64,000 bases of DNA from Actinophytocola algeriensis (lineage in GTDB: Bacteria; Actinomycetota; Actinomycetes; Mycobacteriales; Pseudonocardiaceae): positions 186,001-250,000 of the forward strand of contig NZ_JACHJQ010000007.1 in NCBI RefSeq assembly GCF_014203735.1, read 5' to 3'. Position 1 is the stretch's first letter, and each line of letters starts with the position of its first letter. The position numbers were made by a program, and so were the translations under genes. Under the pieces are notes generated by a model. The model saw only the letters and a list, made by a program, of their open reading frames with translations, had not been told where the DNA came from and made no database searches. Positions 1 to 8,180 of this stretch are shown here, one piece after another.

Positions 1-87
1 ACGGGCACGCAGCGCGGCGGTCAGCCCGGCCACCCCGGTGCCGACGACCACCAGGTCGGCGCGCGCCTCCCAGCACGGGCTGGTCAC
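1..87 (-). CDS. nadB: L-aspartate oxidase NadB, N-terminal fragment
   Basis: This is the first 29 codons of a gene that runs off the left edge. The reading begins with a GTG at 87 and contains the dinucleotide-binding signature [16 protein letters not shown] typical of the FAD fold of L-aspartate oxidase, which oxidises L-aspartate to iminoaspartate for quinolinate synthesis. The start overlaps the nadA stop by four bases (GTGA), so the two are translationally coupled, which is the standard nadA-nadB order. The identity rests on that context plus the FAD motif; fumarate reductase-type flavoproteins share the motif. Confidence 0.85.
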   Translation of the reverse strand, partial: MTSPCWEARADLVVVGTGVAGLTAALRAR

Positions 88-1094
88 TCGCCACCGCCGG
101 GCTTGCCGATCTCGATCATCCGCTGCACGGCACCCCGCGCGCGGGCCGCGGTCTCCACGTCCACGTGCACCTCGTCCTTGTTCTCGCGCAGCGCGCGGAG
201 CAGGGCCGCCGGGGTGATCATCTTCATGTACCGGCAGGAGGCGCGGTCGTTCACCGCGCTGAACTCGATCTCCGGGGCGGCGCGGCGCAGCTGGTGCAGC
301 ATGCCGATCTCGGTCGCCACGAGCACGGACTTCGCCGAGGTGGCGCGGGCCTGCGTGACCATGTCGCCGGTCGAGAGGATCTTGACCTGCGCGCTCGGCA
401 CGATGCCCTCGCCCGCGAGGTAGAGCGCCGAGGTGGCGCACCCGCACTCGGGGTGGATGAACAGGTCCGCGTCGGGGTTCGCGGCGGCGCGCTCGGCCAG
501 CTCGGGGCCGTTGATGCCGGCGTGGACGTGGCACTCGCCCGCCCAGATGTGCAGGTTGTCGCGGCCGGTCTCGCGCTTGACGTGCGCGCCGAGGAACTGG
601 TCCGGCAGGAACAGGACCTCCTGGTCGGCGGGGATCGAGCGGACCACGTCGACGGCGTTGGAGGACGTGCAGCAGATGTCGGTCTCGGCCTTCACGTCCG
701 CGGTCGTGTTCACGTACGACACGACGACCGCGCCCGGGTGCTCGGCCTTCCATTCCCGCAGCTGGTCGGCGGTGATGGAGTCGGCGAGGGAGCAGCCCGC
801 GCGCGCGTCCGGGATGAGGACGGTCTTCTCGGGCGCCAGGATCTTCGCGGTCTCGGCCATGAAGTGCACGCCACAGAAGATGATCGTGGACGCGTCGCTG
901 GCGGCCGCTATGCGGCTCAGTGCGAGCGAGTCGCCGGTGTGGTCGGCGATGTCCTGGATCTCCGGCAGCTGGTAGTTGTGCGCGAGCAGCACGGCGTCGC
1001 GTTCCTTCGCGAGCCTGCGCACCTCGTCGCGCCACGCCGAGTCGGGGTCGACCCCGGTGTATGGCGTGAGATCTTCCTCGAGCGTTGCGGCCAC
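84..1094 (-). CDS. nadA: quinolinate synthase NadA
   Basis: Condenses iminoaspartate with dihydroxyacetone phosphate to quinolinate in de novo NAD synthesis; a cytoplasmic [4Fe-4S] enzyme. The 336-residue protein has the family cysteines in [10 protein letters not shown] (Cys101), [10 protein letters not shown] (Cys141/142) and HPECGCATS (Cys217/219), and the opening [20 protein letters not shown] region of the family. The start is a GTG preceded by GGGAGGGACCA, a good ribosome binding site. nadB follows with a four-base overlap, and the Nudix regulator NrtR is divergent, with a palindrome between them that suggests repression sensed through NAD metabolites. Confidence 0.96.
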   Translation of the reverse strand: MAATLEEDLTPYTGVDPDSAWRDEVRRLAKERDAVLLAHNYQLPEIQDIADHTGDSLALSRIAAASDASTIIFCGVHFMAETAKILAPEKTVLIPDARAGCSLADSITADQLREWKAEHPGAVVVSYVNTTADVKAETDICCTSSNAVDVVRSIPADQEVLFLPDQFLGAHVKRETGRDNLHIWAGECHVHAGINGPELAERAAANPDADLFIHPECGCATSALYLAGEGIVPSAQVKILSTGDMVTQARATSAKSVLVATEIGMLHQLRRAAPEIEFSAVNDRASCRYMKMITPAALLRALRENKDEVHVDVETAARARGAVQRMIEIGKPGGGE

Positions 1095-1141
1095 TGGTCC
1101 CTCCCTGGGCTACGGTCCGCCTGTCCGTTTCCTCTCCAGAG

Positions 1142-1164
1142 GTTTTCGCCTTAGGATCGAAAAC
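1142..1164. promoter_or_regulatory. candidate NrtR operator between nadA and nrtR
   Basis: A perfect 7-bp inverted repeat, GTTTTCG (1142-1148) and CGAAAAC (1158-1164) with a 9-bp spacer, abuts the ATG of nrtR and lies about 48 bp upstream of the nadA start. The region is AT-richer than its surroundings. NrtR proteins are known to bind palindromes in front of nad genes and often their own gene, so this is the obvious target; that assignment is inference. Confidence 0.65.
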
Positions 1165-1881
1165 ATGCCCGATGTTACCACCGCGTTGCCGGTGGCCGAC
1201 CACGAAGTACTGGCCGCGGTGCTCCAAGTGCGAGCGGGATCACTCCAGGTCCTGCTCTGGGAACGCGCTCAGGAACCACACGCGCACCGCTGGTCACTGC
1301 CGGGCGGACGGCTCGGCGCGACCGAGGACGTGGAGTCGTCGATCCGCCGCCAGCTCGAGGAGAAGGTCGACGTCCGGCAGTTGTCGCACGTCGAGCAACT
1401 CGCGGTGTTCAGCGCCCCGGAACGGGTGCCCGGCGAGCGGGTGGTCGCGTCGGCGTTCCTCGGGCTGGTGCCCTCCGACGTCGACCCGGCGCTGCCGCCG
1501 GACACGGCGTGGCATCCGGTCGATGCGCTCCCCCGCACCGCGTTCGACCACGAGTCCATCGTCCGTCGAGCGCGGGACCGGCTGCGGGCGAAGCTCTCGT
1601 ACACGAACCTCGGGTTCGCACTCGCGCCGCCGACGTTCACGATCTCCGCGCTGCGGTCGCTGTACTCGGCGGCCCTCGGGTACAAGGTGTCGGCGACGAA
1701 CCTGCAGCGGGTGCTGTCGCGCCGCGGTCTGCTCGAGCCGACCGGTGACACCGCGCCACCGGGAAAGGCGGGCGGTCGCCCGGCCGCGCTGTTCCGGTTC
1801 ACCCAGCGGGGCATCGAAGTCACCGACCCCTTCGCGGTGCTCCGTCCGCCGAACCAAGCGAGAGGTGGCGCGGCGACCTAA
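1165..1881 (+). CDS. nrtR: NrtR-type Nudix-related regulator of NAD metabolism
   Basis: A 238-residue protein with an N-terminal Nudix domain (about residues 10-140) and a C-terminal winged-helix part (about 150-225, containing ISALRSLYSAALGYKVSATN). Family members sense ADP-ribose or related NAD metabolites and repress NAD synthesis genes. The Nudix box is degenerate: GGRLGATEDVESSIRRQLEE has RQ where an active hydrolase has RE, which fits a sensor rather than an enzyme. The ATG at 1165 directly follows the palindrome and has no ribosome binding site, so the transcript may be leaderless. It is divergent from nadA, the expected target. Confidence 0.88.
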   Translation: MPDVTTALPVADHEVLAAVLQVRAGSLQVLLWERAQEPHAHRWSLPGGRLGATEDVESSIRRQLEEKVDVRQLSHVEQLAVFSAPERVPGERVVASAFLGLVPSDVDPALPPDTAWHPVDALPRTAFDHESIVRRARDRLRAKLSYTNLGFALAPPTFTISALRSLYSAALGYKVSATNLQRVLSRRGLLEPTGDTAPPGKAGGRPAALFRFTQRGIEVTDPFAVLRPPNQARGGAAT

Positions 1882-1891
1882 CCTTGGGTTC

Positions 1892-2608
1892 GTGCCCACG
1901 GGTCCGAAGCCATCGCCACCGACGCCGCTGCCGCTGTTCCCGCTGCAGACGGTGCTACTGCCCGGGGTGACACTGCCGCTGCACATCTTCGAGCCGCGCT
2001 ACCGGCAGCTGACCGTCGACCTGATGACCGGTGCGGTACCGGAGAAGCGGTTCGGCGTGGTCGCGCTCGCGCCGTCGGCCGGGGTCGAGGTGACATCACT
2101 CGAACAGTTGAAACCGATCGGGTGCGCGGCGATCCTGCGCCAGGCGGCCCGGCTGCCGGACGGCCGCTTCGACGTCGTGACGCTCGGCGAGCACCGGTTC
2201 CGGCTGCTGTCGGTGGACCCGGAAGCGGCGCCGTACCTGATGGGCACGGTGGAGTGGCTGCCGGACGCACCGGCGATGATCCCCGGACGGCGCGCGGCCG
2301 ACGACACGATCGACGCGCTGATCGAGTCGGCGCGGACGGCGTACCGGCGCTACTGCCGCGCGGCGTGGCAACAGGGCGACTGGACCGAGCCCGACGCGGA
2401 CGTCGAGATGTCGGCGCTCGCACACCTGCTCGCCACGGACTGCCTGCTGCCACTGGAGGACCGGCAGCGCATCCTGGAGGAGACCCGGCCGCTGCACCGG
2501 CTGCGCCTGGTGACCCGGCTGCTGAACCGGGAGGCGGGCATCCTCGCCACGCTGCACGCGATCCCCGCTCCCCCGGCGGATCTGCGGCAGCAGGCGATCG
2601 AGAACTGA
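1892..2608 (+). CDS. LON substrate-binding domain protein
   Basis: A 238-residue stand-alone LON N-terminal (PUA-like) domain protein: LPLFPLQTVLLPGVTLPLHI then FEPRYRQL near the start is the family signature. There is no AAA or protease domain, so it is not the Lon protease itself. Similar free-standing proteins are widespread in actinobacteria with no settled function. The start is a GTG 10 bp after the nrtR stop, so it is probably co-transcribed with nrtR; no strong ribosome binding site is visible. A hairpin follows its stop codon. Confidence 0.85.
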   Translation: MPTGPKPSPPTPLPLFPLQTVLLPGVTLPLHIFEPRYRQLTVDLMTGAVPEKRFGVVALAPSAGVEVTSLEQLKPIGCAAILRQAARLPDGRFDVVTLGEHRFRLLSVDPEAAPYLMGTVEWLPDAPAMIPGRRAADDTIDALIESARTAYRRYCRAAWQQGDWTEPDADVEMSALAHLLATDCLLPLEDRQRILEETRPLHRLRLVTRLLNREAGILATLHAIPAPPADLRQQAIEN

Positions 2609-2635
2609 CCCGCCTTCACGGCCGCGAAAGCGCGA

Positions 2636-2663
2636 GGAAAGCACGCTCCCGAGACTGCTTTCC
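2636..2663. terminator. 8-bp inverted repeat between LON gene and next ORF
   Basis: GGAAAGCA (2636-2643) and TGCTTTCC (2656-2663) form a perfect 8-bp stem with a 12-nt loop that ends immediately before the ATG at 2664. It could be a weak terminator for the upstream genes or an operator for the downstream pair. There is no U-tract. Confidence 0.35.
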
Positions 2664-3038
2664 ATGGGAGAGACGTCATTCGCGCCGCAGGCGTTGCGGC
2701 GCATCGTCCGGCACATCGACGAGATGGCGTCGGGGCCGTACGCGCACGACGCGGCGACCGCGATGCGGCTCGACGTGCTGCGGCGGCGGGCGGCGGTTCG
2801 CGTCGAGGCCGCGGCGAGCGAACTCGCGGCGGCCGCCGAGGACCGGGCCGCGCCGTACGAGCTGCGGGCGCTCGCACGCGCGGTACGGGCAGGCCACGCG
2901 ACGTGGGAGCAGTGCGTGACGGGGGCGGCCGACGACCTCCCCGAAGTCCGGGCGTGGCACGGGACGACCGGCCGCCAAGGCGAGGCACACGACGACGATG
3001 ACGACTACATGGACCAGTCCCCGTTGCGGCGCGACTGA
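2664..3038 (+). CDS. hypothetical helical protein, partner of the next gene
   Basis: A 124-residue protein, mostly alpha-helical by composition, with alanine/arginine-rich amphipathic segments (residues 10-95) and an acidic tail containing DDDDDY. I do not recognise a family. It ends 15 bp before the next gene, which has a strong ribosome binding site, so the two form an operon. The pairing with a large WXG-like protein suggests a small partner or chaperone, but that is inference. The ATG at 2664 lacks a ribosome binding site; an internal ATG at codon 21 is an alternative start. Confidence 0.6.
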   Translation: MGETSFAPQALRRIVRHIDEMASGPYAHDAATAMRLDVLRRRAAVRVEAAASELAAAAEDRAAPYELRALARAVRAGHATWEQCVTGAADDLPEVRAWHGTTGRQGEAHDDDDDYMDQSPLRRD

Positions 3039-3053
3039 CCAGGGGGAGAGAAG

Positions 3054-4481
3054 ATGGCCGACGGCTTCGACGAACACCGGGACAAACTGGCGAATTTCGA
3101 GGATGACCTGGTCGACCTGTGTTACGACATCATCGACGCCAGCTACGACACCGGTAACGCCTACACCGCGACGTTGCCGGACGTGCTCACCGGGAAGTAC
3201 GCCGCACCCGCGGACTACATCCAGCAAGTCCAGCAGGCGAACCCGACTCCGACACCGAGCGACTTCGACACCGAAGAGTTCAACCACGCGACCTTCCGCG
3301 ACGACATCTCCGACCTCGCCCAGGTCGAGCTGCCGATCTTCCTGGACGGCGGCGCGGATCCGGCCCAGTTCGACGAGGTCGTCGCGCGGCTCGGCCGGGC
3401 GTCCCAGCAGCTCGACCTGGCCAGCGGTTACACCGGCCTCGAGGAACTGATCCTGCAGATCGAGAAATGGGAAGGCGACGCCGCGTACAACTTCCAGCGC
3501 AGCATCCTCCCGAGTTTCGGCATCTCGATCGTGCACCAGCTCGTCTTCATCGACGACCTCGTCGCGGCCGCGCTGTGCATCCGGGAGGTGATCCAGCGAA
3601 CCCGGGCGGACGCGCTCGGGCTCGCGGAGGACCTGCTCAAGAAGATCGACCCGACCGTCGACACCAAGTTCGGCCTGGAATCGTTGTTGTGGGTCGCGGC
3701 CGCGATCGCAGGCGGTATCGCGGCCTTCGGCGCGGCGGGTCTGACGACCGCCGTGACGGTGGCGACCCGCGTCAGCTACTCGATCACCACCGCGTCCAGC
3801 GCACTGGGGAACGTCCAGAAGCTCAGTGGCGGAGAGGCGGGTGACCGCACCATCGACGGCTCCACCGCCTACGAGTTCATCCCGTCGTGCCTCGACCAGA
3901 TCCAGAACGTCCTCAAGGCGGGCACCGCCGAGGCGGAGGCCGTCATGGCGGCCCTGAAGTCGGACCTGTCCGGCGACGGGCCCGACCTGATGTGCATCAG
4001 CAAGCCGAAGGTCATCGACGCCAAAGAGTCGATCATGGGGAACGCGGAGAACGAGGACTTCGCCCTGCTCGACGCGGAGAGCAAGGGCCAGGACTTCGTC
4101 GTGGACGCCATCGCGGACCTCCGGTACGCCGGGATCGTCACCCTGCCGACGATGGCGTACTACTTCGACAAGGCGTACGGCGAGGTGGCGAACCTCGGCT
4201 ACCCGTTCGACGCGGGGATGGGGTCGGCCACGGTGGTCAGCGGCATCACGAGCCAGGTGGACGCGGCGATCGAGGCGCTGGCCACCGCCTTCCAGGACAC
4301 CCGCGACTACCTGTACAACGCGGGCGTCGCCCTCAAGGACATCGCCGACACCTACTTCGAGGCCGAGTCGGACCACGAGGCGATGATGAACAACTTCAGC
4401 GCCCAGTTGGCGGAGTACGAGGACGGCGGCGCGCTCCCGGCGTACGCCCCGCAGGCCCCGAGCCCGAGCACGGATCGCTGA
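3054..4481 (+). CDS. WXG/ESX-type secreted protein candidate
   Basis: A 475-residue, largely helical acidic protein without a classical signal peptide. It has a W-E-G turn at residues 139-141 (EKWEGDAAYNF), a long Ala/Gly-rich hydrophobic stretch around 210-240 (SLLWVAAAIAGGIAAFGAAG), and near the C-terminus a helix followed by YFEAE (Tyr434 to Glu438), which matches the YxxxD/E type VII export signal. The tail is proline-rich and ends APQAPSPSTDR. These are marks of type VII (ESX) substrates in actinobacteria; no ESX secretion machinery gene lies in the window. The start has the good site AGGGGGAGAGAAG. The function is not known. Confidence 0.65.
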   Translation: MADGFDEHRDKLANFEDDLVDLCYDIIDASYDTGNAYTATLPDVLTGKYAAPADYIQQVQQANPTPTPSDFDTEEFNHATFRDDISDLAQVELPIFLDGGADPAQFDEVVARLGRASQQLDLASGYTGLEELILQIEKWEGDAAYNFQRSILPSFGISIVHQLVFIDDLVAAALCIREVIQRTRADALGLAEDLLKKIDPTVDTKFGLESLLWVAAAIAGGIAAFGAAGLTTAVTVATRVSYSITTASSALGNVQKLSGGEAGDRTIDGSTAYEFIPSCLDQIQNVLKAGTAEAEAVMAALKSDLSGDGPDLMCISKPKVIDAKESIMGNAENEDFALLDAESKGQDFVVDAIADLRYAGIVTLPTMAYYFDKAYGEVANLGYPFDAGMGSATVVSGITSQVDAAIEALATAFQDTRDYLYNAGVALKDIADTYFEAESDHEAMMNNFSAQLAEYEDGGALPAYAPQAPSPSTDR

Positions 4482-4584
4482 GCGCCGGTGCCACGAACGC
4501 AGCTACCGGCCCGCGCACCACTCGGCAGGCCGCGCGTTCGGCCTCGGTCAGTGCGCAGTCCGTGACGGCCGCGCCGAACGAGCG

Positions 4585-5190
4585 TCAGCCCAGGCGGCGG
4601 CCCAGGTCGTCCATGCCGTTCATGGCGGCGCACACGCCGTAGACCAGGGCCGTCGCCAGCGGCCAGAGCAGGATGGCCCACGCCGACTCGATCGCGGGCG
4701 GCACCGACACGATGTCCAGCGGCTTGACCGACGAGGGCGCGGGCCAGCGGCCGTCCGCCCACGCCTTGCCGACCGACATCGCGAGCCAGCCGCCCAGCGC
4801 ACCACCCGCGGTGGCCGCCAGCATGACCACCGGGCCGCGGCGTTCCCGCAGGTACCAGACGGCGACCGCGGCCACGACGCCCGCCGCGAAGCACAGCAGC
4901 ATGAAGATCACGAGCGCGTCGAAGCGGTGGTAGCTCTCGTCGGTCAGGTTCGCCGGCCTGCCGTCCTGCGTGATGACCTTCCGCTGCGGCGGCGCGAGCC
5001 GCGACCACAGCCAGCCGACGGCGAGGCCGAGCAGCGCGACCGTGGACAGCACGCTCACCGCGGGCAGCAGGTCACGCTTGATCACGACCCGCGGCACGGG
5101 CGGGCGCCACGCGTACTCGGGCGGCGGGTAGATCGGGTACTCGGGCCCCCGGTGCGGCGCTGCCTGCTCCCCGACCGGTTGTTCCGCCAC
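4585..5190 (-). CDS. DUF2567-type membrane protein next to bioB
   Basis: A 201-residue protein with a proline/tyrosine-rich cytoplasmic N-terminus (about 1-35) and four predicted membrane segments (about 42-64, 90-112, 120-140, 170-190). It resembles the DUF2567 family, whose mycobacterial member (Rv1591, from memory) also sits two genes downstream of bioB. The start is a GTG with GGGAGG eight bases upstream, 51 bp after the bsaP-like stop, so it is probably in the biotin transcript. Its role is unknown; the conserved position hints at a link to biotin or its precursor. The 103 bp between its end and the preceding convergent gene show nothing. Confidence 0.72.
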   Translation of the reverse strand: MAEQPVGEQAAPHRGPEYPIYPPPEYAWRPPVPRVVIKRDLLPAVSVLSTVALLGLAVGWLWSRLAPPQRKVITQDGRPANLTDESYHRFDALVIFMLLCFAAGVVAAVAVWYLRERRGPVVMLAATAGGALGGWLAMSVGKAWADGRWPAPSSVKPLDIVSVPPAIESAWAILLWPLATALVYGVCAAMNGMDDLGRRLG

Positions 5191-5241
5191 GCCGACCTCC
5201 CGCTAGACCTTCCCGAGCCGGTACGGCCCGTAGCGAAAAGA

Positions 5242-5442
5242 CTAGTACCCAGCGTCTACCGAAGAACGCTCACCGTGTCGGCTGCAGCGTGCCGACCACC
5301 CGGATGGCGTCACCTGCACGACCATGCGCCGCGCGCACTCCGGGCAGAACCGCGGCGGGTCGAGGGCCGCCTGGGCTCCCGAACACCGCGGGTGATCACC
5401 CTCGTCCGCGGGCAGGCCGCAGTGAACACAGAACATCGGCAT
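5242..5442 (-). CDS. bsaP: biotin synthase auxiliary protein candidate (BsaP-like)
   Basis: A 66-residue cysteine-rich protein that follows bioB directly. From the chosen ATG at 5442 the cysteines lie at CVHC (5/8), Cys20, CPEC (33/36) and Cys53, enough for an iron-sulfur or zinc site. In mycobacteria the small gene in this exact place (Rv1590) encodes BsaP, which binds an Fe-S cluster and is needed for BioB to make biotin. The match here is by position, size and cysteine pattern. The reading frame is open back to a TTG at 5460 inside the tandem repeat; an ATG two codons later is also possible. Confidence 0.72.
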   Translation of the reverse strand: MPMFCVHCGLPADEGDHPRCSGAQAALDPPRFCPECARRMVVQVTPSGWSARCSRHGERSSVDAGY

Positions 5443-5446
5443 CAGT

Positions 5447-5566
5447 GGTTCACTCCGCAAGCTCCACTCAGCACCACCGGTTCACTCCGCAAGCTCCACT
5501 CAGCACCACCGGTTCACTCCGCAAGCTCCGTTCAGCACCACCGGTTCACTCCGCAAGCTCCACTCA
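5447..5566. repeat. 32-bp tandem repeat, 3.75 copies, between bsaP and bioB
   Basis: Units begin at 5447, 5479, 5511 and 5543 with an exact 32-bp period; each starts GGTTCACTCCGCAAGCTCC. Only one or two bases differ between units. The last, partial unit runs into the bioB stop codon. Read on the coding strand the core is GGAGCTTGCGGAGTGAAC, which also forms the 33-bp array upstream of dnaE (17698-17862) and a single copy at 33598, so this is a genome-specific repeat family rather than a local slip of bioB sequence. Confidence 0.9.
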
Positions 5567-6598
5567 CAAGTGCTCGCTCAGCGCCTTCACCGGCATCTTC
5601 AGGTCCGCCAGCATGTCCAGGTCCTGCTGCGCGGGGCGACCGAGGTTGGTCAGGTAGTTGCCGACGATGATCGCGTTGATGCCGCCCAGCATGCCCTGCT
5701 CGGCGCCGAGGTCACCGAGGGTGAGCTCACGGCCGCCGGCGAACCGCAGGATCGTGCGCGGCAGCGCGAGGCGGAACGCGGCGATGGTGCGCAGCGCGTC
5801 CTTGCCCTCGACGATCTCGTAGTTCTCGTACGGGGTGCCCGGCTGCGGGATCAGGAAGTTCATCGGCACCTCGTGCGGGTCCAGCTCACCCAGCTGGGCG
5901 GCGAACTCGGCACGCTGCTCGATGGTCTCCCCCATGCCGATGATGCCGCCGCAGCACACCTCCATGCCCGCCGCGTGGACCATCTTCAGCGTCTCCCAGC
6001 GCTCCTCCCACGAGTGCGTGGTGACGACGTTCGGGAAGTGCGAGCGGGCGGTCTCGAGGTTGTGGTTGTAGCGGTGCACACCCATCTCGACCAGCTCGTC
6101 GACCTGGGCCTGCGTGAGCATGCCCAGTGAGCAGGCGATCTGGATGTCGTTGCCGTCCTCGCGGATGGCCTTGATGCCGTCCCGCACCTGTGACAGCAGG
6201 CGCTTGTCCGGGCCGCGCACGGCGGCGACGATGCAGAACTCGCTGGCACCGGTCTCCACGGTCTCCCGCGCGGCCTTGACCAGGCCGGGGATGTCCAGCC
6301 ACGCCGAGCGCACCGGGGACGGGAACTGGCCGGACTGCGAGCAGAAGTGGCAGTCCTCGGGGCAGCCGCCGGTCTTGAGGCTCACGATGCCCTCGACCTC
6401 GACCTCGGGACCGCACCAGCGCATCCGCACCTCGTGTGCGAGGGCGAGCAGCTCGGGAATGCGGTCGTCGTCGATCCTGAGGATCTCGAGGAGCTGCTCC
6501 TCATCGAGGCCGGTACCGCGTTCGAGGACCTGCTCCCGGGCGGCGGCGATGGGGTCGGTCACCGACTCGGTCCCGGTCCGTTCGGCAGCTGCGGTCAC
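5564..6598 (-). CDS. bioB: biotin synthase BioB
   Basis: Radical SAM enzyme that inserts sulfur into dethiobiotin to form biotin, the last step of the pathway. The 344-residue protein has the radical SAM motif CPEDCHFC (Cys79, 83, 86) followed by [10 protein letters not shown], and family segments [14 protein letters not shown] and [12 protein letters not shown]. The start is a GTG with GGAGG six bases upstream. It lies 99 bp downstream of bioD on the same strand and is followed by the bsaP-like gene, with only the tandem repeat between. The downstream auxiliary protein suggests a BsaP-dependent enzyme. Confidence 0.97.
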   Translation of the reverse strand: MTAAAERTGTESVTDPIAAAREQVLERGTGLDEEQLLEILRIDDDRIPELLALAHEVRMRWCGPEVEVEGIVSLKTGGCPEDCHFCSQSGQFPSPVRSAWLDIPGLVKAARETVETGASEFCIVAAVRGPDKRLLSQVRDGIKAIREDGNDIQIACSLGMLTQAQVDELVEMGVHRYNHNLETARSHFPNVVTTHSWEERWETLKMVHAAGMEVCCGGIIGMGETIEQRAEFAAQLGELDPHEVPMNFLIPQPGTPYENYEIVEGKDALRTIAAFRLALPRTILRFAGGRELTLGDLGAEQGMLGGINAIIVGNYLTNLGRPAQQDLDMLADLKMPVKALSEHL

Positions 6599-6697
6599 GG
6601 TGCCTCCATGTTCGTCGTCAGGCGCGTTGATCCGCTTCAGTCTGCCCCACGACTCCGGCCATCGGACGCGATGTATGTCACGCGCGCGAGTGACCCC

Positions 6698-7417
6698 TCA
6701 GGCGGCGTGCTCGGCCGCGAACCCGCTGGCGTCGAACTCGCCACCCAGTGACGGGCCGAGCGAGCGGATCGCCATGGCGAGGAACTTCGGCCTGGTCAGC
6801 GCGCCCGCCCCGGCGGGGACGGCGCCGACGAGCGGTGCGTCGGCGGCGGCCGGGATGTCGTCGAGGTTGCAGCGTGCCGCGAGGTCCGGATCGGCGGGCC
6901 AGGAGCCCACCACGACCCCGGCGCACTCGATGCCCCGGCGTCGCAGCGCCTCGGCGGTCAGAGCCGTCTCGTTGAGGGTCCCGAGCCCGGCGTTCGCGAC
7001 GATCAGCACCGGCGCGGCCGCGGACCAGGCGACGTCGGCAAGAGTGCCGCCCTGGTCGTCCATGCGGACCAGGAGCCCGCCCGCACCCTCCACCAGCACC
7101 AGGTCGTGGCCGCGGGACAGCTCGACGGCGGCCGCGGCGGCCTGCTTGGGGGTGACGGGCATGATCCCGGCGCGGCGGGCGGCCGTCGCGGGGGCGAGCG
7201 GATCGGGAAAGCGGGCCAGCTCCCAGGTGGTGACGTCGGGGCCGGCGAGGCGCGTGACCTCGTCGACGTCTCCCGGCTCCCCTGGCTCAAGTCCGGTCTG
7301 CGCCGGTTTCAGCACCGCCACGCTGCGCCGTTTCGAGAGCGCGAGCGCGGCCACGGCCGCCGTCACGACCGTCTTCCCGACTCCGGTACCGGTTCCCGTG
7401 AGCACCATGAAACTCAC
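6698..7417 (-). CDS. bioD: dethiobiotin synthetase BioD
   Basis: ATP-dependent closure of the ureido ring of diaminopelargonic acid to dethiobiotin. The 239-residue protein starts with the P-loop TGTGTGVGKTVV (about residues 7-18), has the catalytic-type motif KPAQTGLEPGEPGD (about 37-50) and LVEGAGGLLVRM (about 110-121), all family hallmarks. The start is a GTG at 7417; an ATG three codons in is possible. It is read towards bioB and away from the divergent barstar-domain gene, so its promoter must lie in the 64-bp gap at 7418-7481. Confidence 0.95.
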   Translation of the reverse strand: MSFMVLTGTGTGVGKTVVTAAVAALALSKRRSVAVLKPAQTGLEPGEPGDVDEVTRLAGPDVTTWELARFPDPLAPATAARRAGIMPVTPKQAAAAAVELSRGHDLVLVEGAGGLLVRMDDQGGTLADVAWSAAAPVLIVANAGLGTLNETALTAEALRRRGIECAGVVVGSWPADPDLAARCNLDDIPAAADAPLVGAVPAGAGALTRPKFLAMAIRSLGPSLGGEFDASGFAAEHAA

Positions 7418-7481
7418 GAGGCGTCAGGCTAGACCCCCGCGGTCTCGTCGATCTCAACCGCCCTGTCGATAGGGTCGCCGC

Positions 7482-8174
7482 ATGGGCTGGCAGTACGCCC
7501 TCACGGTGCACGACGAGCCGTGGGGCCATGGCGACGGGATCGACGGCCTGTTCGAGGGCGTCGGCGAGGTGGTGTTGCGGCGGCTGGCCGTGCGCGGGGC
7601 GGTGGCCGGGCGGCTCGTCGACGTCGGCACCCGCAAGACGCGCCGCCAGGACGCGCGGCTGACGCTGCTGCTGCCGTCGGGCGAACCGGCGGGAACGTAC
7701 GACCTGACCGGCTTCCTGCCGACCGCGGTGCGGATGTCGCCGGGCACACCCGGCCTGGTGGACCTGACCATACGTGCGTATCGCGACGTCCGGGAAGGCG
7801 CCGAGGCCGTGTGGGAACTGGTGCGGACGGGACGGCTGGACCGGCCGGGACTGTGGCGCTCGTACGGTCGGCGGGCGTGGCTGTCGGTGGCGCTCAACCG
7901 CCGGGTTCGCGGGCAGGCAGACGTGCTGGACGGCCGCGATGTCGTGGACGTCGACGCGTTCTACTGCGCACTGGGCGAGGCCGTGAACGGGCCGGGCGGG
8001 TACTACGGGTGGAACCTGGACGCGATGGCGGACTGTCTGCGCGGCGGTTTCGGCGCGACGCCGCCGTTCACGTTGCGGTGGCAGGACTCGTCGGTGGCGC
8101 GACAGCGACTGCCGGAGTTCGAGACGGTGCTGACGATCCTCCGCGAAGGCGGCGTCGACGTGCGGCTTTCGTAG
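7482..8174 (+). CDS. barstar-domain protein
   Basis: A 230-residue protein. The C-terminal 90 residues resemble barstar, the barnase inhibitor: LDGRDVVDVDAFYCALGEAV, then YYGWNLDAMADCLRGGFG, then a strand before SSVARQRLPEFETVL. The N-terminal 130 residues are an unassigned domain. In the same genus-level groups such proteins can be immunity factors to barnase-type ribonucleases, but no ribonuclease gene lies nearby. It is divergent from bioD, and its end faces the 162-bp repeat element. Inhibitory function is an inference from the fold. Confidence 0.75.
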   Translation: MGWQYALTVHDEPWGHGDGIDGLFEGVGEVVLRRLAVRGAVAGRLVDVGTRKTRRQDARLTLLLPSGEPAGTYDLTGFLPTAVRMSPGTPGLVDLTIRAYRDVREGAEAVWELVRTGRLDRPGLWRSYGRRAWLSVALNRRVRGQADVLDGRDVVDVDAFYCALGEAVNGPGGYYGWNLDAMADCLRGGFGATPPFTLRWQDSSVARQRLPEFETVLTILREGGVDVRLS

Positions 8175-8180
8175 CGCGGT

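Noticed and set aside
2676-4376. 566-codon minus-strand frame across the ESX-like gene
   Set aside because: Val/Asp/Arg-rich antisense pattern; the plus-strand gene has a strong ribosome binding site and coherent hydrophobic and helical segments.
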